Source of the DNA: Anaerolineales bacterium
GTDB lineage: Bacteria; Chloroflexota; Anaerolineae; B4-G1; DUEL01
Direction of reading: 5' to 3'
NCBI GenBank assembly: GCA_015662065.1
Contig: DQUX01000041.1
Span: 1 to 11,055 of the forward strand
DNA: 11,055 bases
The translations under genes and the position numbers were made by a program. This document shows positions 6,927 to 11,055 of this stretch, in pieces. Within the stretch, counting starts at the first letter, position 1. Every line of letters starts with the position of its first letter. The notes beneath the pieces were generated by a model. It was not told where the DNA came from. It was given only the letters and a program-made list of their open reading frames with translations, and did not search any database.

Positions 6927-8372
6927 ATGTCCTCACTAAACTGGCTCATTCACCTCCTCACCTCCCGCCATCGCTGGCCGGCGGTGCTTGTGGCGCTGGC
7001 GCTGACGTTGGCGCTGGCGGTCGCGGGCGGCTACCTGCTGGCGGAGGTGGGGCCGTTGCTGGCGGCCGTCGGTGTGGTGGGGCTGGTGGCGGCCCTGTGG
7101 ATGTTGCGCGATATCGAGGTTGCCTACTGGGCGGTCATCGGCGTCGTCTGCCTGCTCCCCTTCGCCTCCTTCCCCTTCAGCATCGGCTTCACCCCCACCT
7201 TCCTGGACGCGGCGCTGGGGGCGCTGTTCGTCGTCTGGCTCCTCCAGGTGATGACGGGGGCCCAGCGGAGGTTCACGACGACGAGCCTGGGCGGGCCGGT
7301 GTTGCTCTTCCTCCTCCTGGCTCTGGCCGCCTTCGTGCTGGGGCTGGGCCACGCTCCCCTCACCTCCTACATCGTCCGCCACTTCGCCGAAATCCTCCTC
7401 AGCGTGCTGCTCTTCTTTCTCGTTGTTAACACCGTCCAGGAGCCGGGCCGGTTGGAGCGGCTGGTGCGGGTGTTGGTGGTCTGCGCCTTCGTCGCGGCGC
7501 TGCTGGGGGTGGTCCTCTACGTCATCCCGGACGAATTGACGATGCGGGCTCTCTCGGCTCTCAGGCCGCTGGGGTATCCCACCGGCCCGGGGGTGCTCCG
7601 GTACATCCGGGATGATCCCACCCTCCCGCAGCGGGCCACCTCCACCTCGGTGGACCCCAACGTGCTGGGGAGCCTGCTCAACATCGCCATCGGTCTGACG
7701 GTGCCCCAGCTCTTCGCCCGCCAGCCGGTGATCCGGCGTGTGGTCCTGGTGCCGATGCTGGGGATGATGCTCCTCTGCCTGGGGCTGACCATCTCCCGGG
7801 GCTCCTTCGTGGGTGTGGGCGCGGCCCTGGCGGTTATCGCCATCCTGCGTTACCGGAATCTGTGGTGGCTGATCCTGGCGGTGGTCCTGTTGCTGCTCCT
7901 TCTGCCGCAGACCCAGGACCTCGTGACCCATTTCTTAGCGGGGTTGCGGGGGGAAGATCTGGCGACCCGGATGCGGTTCGGTGAGTACAGGGATGCCCTC
8001 ATACTCATCGGCCGGCACCCGATCCTGGGAGTGGGATTTGCCGGCTCGCCGGACGTAGATACCTACATCGGTGTCGCCAATGTCTACCTGCTCATCGCCG
8101 AGGAGATGGGGTTGGTGGGGTTGGCAAGCTTTCTCGTAGTGATGGGGCTGTTCTTCGCCCGGTTCTGGCGGGCCCGGCGGGCTGTCCGGGCGGATAGGCG
8201 GTTGGAGCCGATCTGGTGGGGGGTGCACGCGGCGGTGATAGGGGCGTTGGTCGGCGGCCTCTTCGATCACTACTTCTTCAATCTGGACTTCCACCATTCG
8301 GCGACGCTGTTCTGGCTCATCGTGGGGCTGGCGGCAGCGACGACGGAGATGATCGAGCCCCGCGATGGTTGA
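6927..8372 (+). CDS. O-antigen ligase/polymerase family membrane protein (Wzy_C type)
   Basis: The protein has 481 residues from ATG 6927 and about twelve hydrophobic segments. Family marks are the periplasmic-loop stretch RATSTSVDPNVLGSLL (236-251), TISRGSF (288-294), TRMRFGEYRDAL (347-358), HPILGVGF (364-371), and the late EEMGLVGLASF helix (392-402). A final FDHYFFNLDFHHS loop (446-458) precedes the last helix. Proteins of this class either join a lipid-linked glycan to its acceptor (WaaL-like) or polymerise repeat units (Wzy-like). The sequence alone does not separate the two. It lies 88 bases after the glycosyltransferase-like genes in the same direction, fitting the last step of a surface polysaccharide or glycosylation pathway. 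The start codon has a repeat array instead of a Shine-Dalgarno site. The frame is open upstream as far as 6594, but that part is the repeat and the shadow of the previous gene. GTG codons near 6984 are possible later starts. Confidence 0.88.
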   Translation: MSSLNWLIHLLTSRHRWPAVLVALALTLALAVAGGYLLAEVGPLLAAVGVVGLVAALWMLRDIEVAYWAVIGVVCLLPFASFPFSIGFTPTFLDAALGALFVVWLLQVMTGAQRRFTTTSLGGPVLLFLLLALAAFVLGLGHAPLTSYIVRHFAEILLSVLLFFLVVNTVQEPGRLERLVRVLVVCAFVAALLGVVLYVIPDELTMRALSALRPLGYPTGPGVLRYIRDDPTLPQRATSTSVDPNVLGSLLNIAIGLTVPQLFARQPVIRRVVLVPMLGMMLLCLGLTISRGSFVGVGAALAVIAILRYRNLWWLILAVVLLLLLLPQTQDLVTHFLAGLRGEDLATRMRFGEYRDALILIGRHPILGVGFAGSPDVDTYIGVANVYLLIAEEMGLVGLASFLVVMGLFFARFWRARRAVRADRRLEPIWWGVHAAVIGALVGGLFDHYFFNLDFHHSATLFWLIVGLAAATTEMIEPRDG

Positions 8373-8385
8373 ACCTTCGCGGGGC
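8357..8385. terminator. Hairpin between converging genes, possible bidirectional terminator
   Basis: GCCCCGCGA (8357-8365) pairs perfectly with TCGCGGGGC (8377-8385). Inside the loop GGT and ACC extend the stem beyond a single T-T mismatch. The stop codon of the ligase gene (8370-8372) lies in the apex. The hairpin falls between the ends of two converging genes, which argues for termination. Neither strand shows a T-run after the stem, so it is not a textbook intrinsic terminator. Confidence 0.55.
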
Positions 8386-8415
8386 TTGGGGAGTGGGAGT
8401 TGGCTTCTCTAGCTG

Positions 8416-9720
8416 CTAGCCGACGCTTTGGTAGAACAGCGGCAGCGGTTCCACCGGCTCCGGCCCGATGGTGTGGGCTGCCAGGAGCCGCTCGCGGGCG
8501 GCGGCCAGCCGGGTCTCATCGTTGGCGTGGATGGTGAACAGCGGGGTTTCCGCTTGTACCTCGTCGCCTACCTTGTAGTGAGTCACCACCCCCACCGCGT
8601 GGTCTATGGGATCCTCCTTCTTCTCCCGCCCGCCGCCCAGGTCCATCAGGGCTAACCCCACCTCGGCGGCGTTCACTTTCTGCAGGTATCCGCCGCCGGG
8701 GGCTGGGACCGGTTCGATCAGCCGGGCCTGGGGGAGATGGTCGGGCTCCTCGACGGTTGCCACGTCGCCCCCTTGAGCCTCGACCAGGGCGAGGAACTTC
8801 TGCCAGGCCTTGCCGGTGGCGATGGCGTCGGCTGCCATCTCTATCCCCTGGGCTGAGTCGACCACTATGCCGCCCAGCGCCAGCATCTCCGCCGCCACCA
8901 CCAGGCAGTGCTCCCGCAGGTCGGTCGGGCCGCCCTCGTGGAGGACGTCGATGGCCTCCCGCACCTCCAGCGCGTTTCCCACCGCCCAACCCAGCGGCTG
9001 GTTCATATCGGAGATGAGCCCGCGCATGCGTCGGCCCAACTGGGTTCCGATGCGGACCATCGTCTCGGCCAGTTGTACCGCTTCTTCGACCGCCTTCACA
9101 AGCGCACCGCTGCCGACCTTGATGTCCAGGAGAATGCCGTCTGCTCCTGCGGCGATCTTCTTGCTCATGATGGAGCTGACGATCAGGGGGATGGAAGAGA
9201 CGACGCCGATGACATCCCGCAGGGCGTAGAGCTTACGATCGGCAGGGGCCAGGTCGGCCGACTGGCCGGTGAGGACGATGCCGATGTGGGCCAGTTGGGC
9301 TTTGAACTCCTCCGGAGTGAGGTCGGTCCGGTAGCCGGGGATGGACTCCAGCTTGTCCACTGTGCCACCGGTGAAGCCCAGCCCTCGGCCGGTCATCTTT
9401 CCCACGGGCAGGCCGCAGGCGGCGACGGTGGGTGCGACGACCAGGCTCACCTTGTCGCCGACACCGCCGCTGGAGTGCTTGTCCACCACCACCGGTGCGA
9501 CCTCCTTCAGGTCGAGCACGTCGCCGGACCGGGCCATCGCCAGGGTCAGGTCCCGCGTCTCCCGGTCGCTCATCCCCCGCAGATAGACCGCCATCAGCCA
9601 GGCGGCGGCCTGGTAGTCGGGGATCTCACCTCGGGTGTAGCCCTGGATGAAGAACTCGATCTCCTCGGTGGTGAGCTCGTGGCCGTCCCGCTTCTTGATG
9701 ATTATGTCAACCGCGTGCAT
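8416..9720 (-). CDS. pdp: Pyrimidine-nucleoside phosphorylase (thymidine phosphorylase family)
   Basis: The protein has 434 residues, the usual length of Bacillus-type Pdp (about 433). It catalyses reversible phosphorolysis of pyrimidine nucleosides to the free base and (deoxy)ribose 1-phosphate in cytoplasmic nucleoside salvage. The start MHAVDIIIKKRDG matches the family N-terminus and has GGGGG five bases upstream, so the longer open frame reaching 9828 is not used. The phosphate loop KHSSGGVGD is at 81-89 and the family signature TGRGLGFTGGTVDKLE at 110-125. Residues H82, R168, S183 and K187 agree with the known base- and sugar-binding residues of the family (E. coli TP R171, S186, K190). 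K108 is the residue I recall as typical of broad-specificity PyNP, where strict thymidine phosphorylase has Met, which favours Pdp over DeoA. The C-terminal part carries the usual PYNP_C beta-domain (about 345-420). The gene lies 26 bases after the lipoprotein gene and is probably co-transcribed with it. Confidence 0.96.
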   Translation of the reverse strand: MHAVDIIIKKRDGHELTTEEIEFFIQGYTRGEIPDYQAAAWLMAVYLRGMSDRETRDLTLAMARSGDVLDLKEVAPVVVDKHSSGGVGDKVSLVVAPTVAACGLPVGKMTGRGLGFTGGTVDKLESIPGYRTDLTPEEFKAQLAHIGIVLTGQSADLAPADRKLYALRDVIGVVSSIPLIVSSIMSKKIAAGADGILLDIKVGSGALVKAVEEAVQLAETMVRIGTQLGRRMRGLISDMNQPLGWAVGNALEVREAIDVLHEGGPTDLREHCLVVAAEMLALGGIVVDSAQGIEMAADAIATGKAWQKFLALVEAQGGDVATVEEPDHLPQARLIEPVPAPGGGYLQKVNAAEVGLALMDLGGGREKKEDPIDHAVGVVTHYKVGDEVQAETPLFTIHANDETRLAAARERLLAAHTIGPEPVEPLPLFYQSVG

Positions 9721-9746
9721 CTTTTCCCCCTGAGCTTCTGGTGGGC

Positions 9747-10781
9747 TTACTCCTCTCCGATGAGGACGCTGCAACCTTCTTCCATAGGGGAGATCGTGAG
9801 AGTCAACTGGCGGCCCTCCTTGGTCCACGTCTGCATAATGATCCCGCCCATACTTTCATCTGTTTCCGGGTTCCAGCCCAGGGTGGCCAGTTCGGTGCGG
9901 TAGAAGTCGGCCACCGTTGCCGGGTCGTCGGGAGAGGTGAAGGTCGCCATCGCTTCCATCGTGACCACGTTTGTCGCGTTAGGGTACAGGGGGATGTCCT
10001 CCGGCAGGCCGGAGCCTGCCTCCTCCGGCGGTTCGATGGTGATGTCCACGTTCACGTCGTAGATATCGAACGTGTACTCTCCGCTGCCTGCCTCCCCCTC
10101 GTGCGTTCCCTCCCAGGAGAAGGTGAAGCGAGCCATATAGGCCGGAAGGCCGGACTCGTTGGCGATCCAGACCTCACTGTGGATATCGTCGACTTCCCCT
10201 GCGGTCAGAGGCATCAGCATCATCGGCGAGGGGGTCAGGATATAGTGGCGCGTGCGGACGCCGTTGACCGTCTCCTGGCCGAGATACTCATACTCGGTTC
10301 CCTCCAGGAACTCCGAAGCGTTCTCCAGCCCGAAGATCATCGGCCCTTGACCGAACGCGGCGGTCATTTCCTCGTTCTGCTGGGATTGTATGCAGGAGCC
10401 GTCTGAGCAGATCCAAGTCGTATCGCCGATCTGTATCCATTCCATAGACTCCCCTTCTGCGTTGATGACGTATCGCTTGGCTGGGGGGTCCCGCGTCTCC
10501 TCTATCTCCATTTCCATATATTCCGGCGTTCCCTCTTCCGATGTCCACTGCCAGACAATCCGCCCCCGGTAGCTGTCCAGTCCCTCGAGGGCGTCGGAGG
10601 CGACCTCCGGCGGAGGGACTTCACCGCTCTCTCCGCCCTCAGGCGGCTGCGTGGGGGCTTCTCCGCTCGTTGCCTGGGGTGGTGCTGACTCCTCGGTGGT
10701 CCCTCCTCCCAATCCGCCCAGCGAGCAGGCCAGGGAGGCCAGCGCTACCAGGCTTACGGCAATCCACAGGGTTCGCTTCAT
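9747..10781 (-). CDS. Secreted lipoprotein, LolA/LppX-like middle and a YP-A C-terminal domain
   Basis: The protein has 344 residues. A lipoprotein signal peptide is clear: MKR, a hydrophobic core, then SLAC with the putative lipidated Cys at 19; the -3 residue is Ser, a loose lipobox. A Gly/Thr/Pro/Glu linker spans about 21-65. Residues about 66-250 contain LDSYRGRIVWQW, repeated beta strands and a C125-C130 pair that could form a disulfide. They resemble LolA/LppX-type lipoprotein folds by pattern, not by strong motif. A second domain at about 260-342 has the DIPLYPNATNV opening, the DPATVADFYRTEL helix and GW at 302-303, a module that I have seen in other secreted lipoproteins but cannot name. 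The substrate is unknown; lipid or envelope cargo binding is a guess from the fold. The start is supported by GAGGAG six bases upstream (10788-10793). A sigma70-like promoter precedes it, and a nucleoside phosphorylase gene follows. Confidence 0.85.
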   Translation of the reverse strand: MKRTLWIAVSLVALASLACSLGGLGGGTTEESAPPQATSGEAPTQPPEGGESGEVPPPEVASDALEGLDSYRGRIVWQWTSEEGTPEYMEMEIEETRDPPAKRYVINAEGESMEWIQIGDTTWICSDGSCIQSQQNEEMTAAFGQGPMIFGLENASEFLEGTEYEYLGQETVNGVRTRHYILTPSPMMLMPLTAGEVDDIHSEVWIANESGLPAYMARFTFSWEGTHEGEAGSGEYTFDIYDVNVDITIEPPEEAGSGLPEDIPLYPNATNVVTMEAMATFTSPDDPATVADFYRTELATLGWNPETDESMGGIIMQTWTKEGRQLTLTISPMEEGCSVLIGEE

Positions 10782-10831
10782 TTCTTGCTCCTCTCTGTAT
10801 GGTGATGGGCGGGCCTCCGTGTAGCCTCATA

Positions 10832-10872
10832 GGGGGTGTGATTCAGCTGCCCCGAATGTGAATCACACCCCC
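10832..10872. repeat. 14-bp perfect inverted repeat in the leader of the lipoprotein gene, with flanking direct repeats
   Basis: GGGGGTGTGATTCA (10832-10845) pairs with TGAATCACACCCCC (10859-10872) around a 13-base loop. The string CCTCATAGGG occurs at 10825-10834 and again at 10871-10880, overlapping both ends, and a related CTACCTCATA follows at 10896-10905. The hairpin lies about 30 bases downstream of the predicted transcription start of the minus-strand genes. It has no T-run, so a regulator-binding site, a leader RNA hairpin or a tiny repeat element are all possible. Confidence 0.7.
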
Positions 10873-10911
10873 TCATAGGGTGGCACGCCGGAGGGCTACC
10901 TCATAATCGGG

Positions 10912-10940
10912 AGTATACCATGTCTTGCTGCAAGGGACAA
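10912..10940 (-). promoter_or_regulatory. Sigma70-like promoter for the lipoprotein and pdp genes
   Basis: On the minus strand TTGTCC (10935-10940) and TATACT (10912-10917) are separated by exactly 17 bases. They match the TTGACA and TATAAT consensus at 4 and 5 of 6 positions. Transcription would begin near 10905, giving a leader of about 124 bases that contains the inverted repeat at 10832-10872. Confidence 0.6.
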
Positions 10941-10966
10941 CCGCCGGGTGTTCGAATCTGTCGTCA

Positions 10967-11036
10967 AAGCCCCCTTCGGGGGCCGGCCCTCGGCCCGCAG
11001 GGCTTGGTTTGTGAGCCCGGACGTTCACGTCCGGGC
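10967..11036. repeat. Cluster of GC-rich palindromes upstream of the promoter
   Basis: GCCCCC (10969-10974) pairs with GGGGGC (10978-10983) around TTC. AAGCCC (10967-10972) can alternatively pair with GGGCTT (11000-11005), enclosing a CGGCCCTCGGCCCG segment. GCCCGGACG (11015-11023) pairs perfectly with CGTCCGGGC (11028-11036) around TTCA. GGGCT and AGCCC recur so that several foldings compete. No coding frame or T-run accompanies them. This is most like intergenic palindromic repeats, or the terminator region of a gene beyond the window. Confidence 0.6.
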
Positions 11037-11055
11037 GGGCTTGCGCACAACAACA

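Noticed and set aside
6008..6949. Minus-strand open frame covering the repeat at 6855-6926
   Set aside because: Its first residues are only the translated repeat and the rest is a Pro/His/Arg-rich shadow of the beta-sandwich domains.
9721..9828. N-terminal extension of pdp
   Set aside because: The added residues would overlap the lipoprotein gene and do not match the family; MHAVDIII at 9720 fits the known N-terminus and has a purine-rich site upstream.
10832..10872. Intrinsic terminator
   Set aside because: The stem is strong but no T-run follows on either strand, and it lies between a promoter and the gene it serves.
10941..10968. tRNA T-arm suggested by TTCGAATC at 10951-10958
   Set aside because: The flanking bases do not form a T-stem, and no acceptor stem or anticodon arm can be drawn.

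Overview
The window is GC-rich DNA (roughly two thirds G+C by eye) that reads like an Anaerolineae-type Chloroflexota genome. The grounds are the large integral-membrane glycosyltransferase-like proteins with appended beta-sandwich domains, a lipoprotein with a long Pro/Gly/Glu linker, and short period-7 and palindromic repeats scattered between and inside genes. This taxonomic call is an inference; no rRNA or marker phylogeny is available here.

Layout, plus strand (1-8372): the 3' end of one gene, three complete membrane-protein genes, and a Wzy/WaaL-type O-antigen ligase/polymerase gene, all in one direction with overlaps or tiny gaps except before the last. Gene A (233-2143) is a GT39/ArnT-like GT-C protein. 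Genes B (2145-4556) and C (4553-6838) are tandem paralogues resembling the DUF2142/GT39-like GT-C group, each with two C-terminal beta-sandwich repeats. The partial gene at 1-228 ends in the same repeat. Together they look like a cell-surface glycan or lipid-linked saccharide cassette: sugar transfer from lipid carriers outside the membrane, then polymerisation or ligation.

Layout, minus strand (10781-8416): a secreted lipoprotein followed 26 bases later by pyrimidine-nucleoside phosphorylase (Pdp/DeoA family), a salvage enzyme with all key active-site residues. A sigma70-like promoter (about 10912-10940) and a 124-base leader containing a 14-bp perfect inverted repeat precede them. The two transcription units converge on a strong hairpin at 8357-8385. 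Bases 10941-11055 hold only palindromes.

The most unusual content is repetitive. Five tracts of short tandem repeats occur at 2965-3013, 5207-5234, 5393-5427, 5709-5736 and 6855-6926. Four have a strict 7-base period but unrelated unit sequences, and these four lie in frame inside genes B and C, in predicted loops or at helix edges. Two of them fall in the same loop of the two paralogues. A double palindrome (3524-3570) is likewise embedded in frame in gene B. The fifth tract runs up to the start codon of the ligase gene, which has no visible Shine-Dalgarno site. This resembles cyanobacterial heptanucleotide STRR repeats, but the spread into open reading frames is worth a second look.
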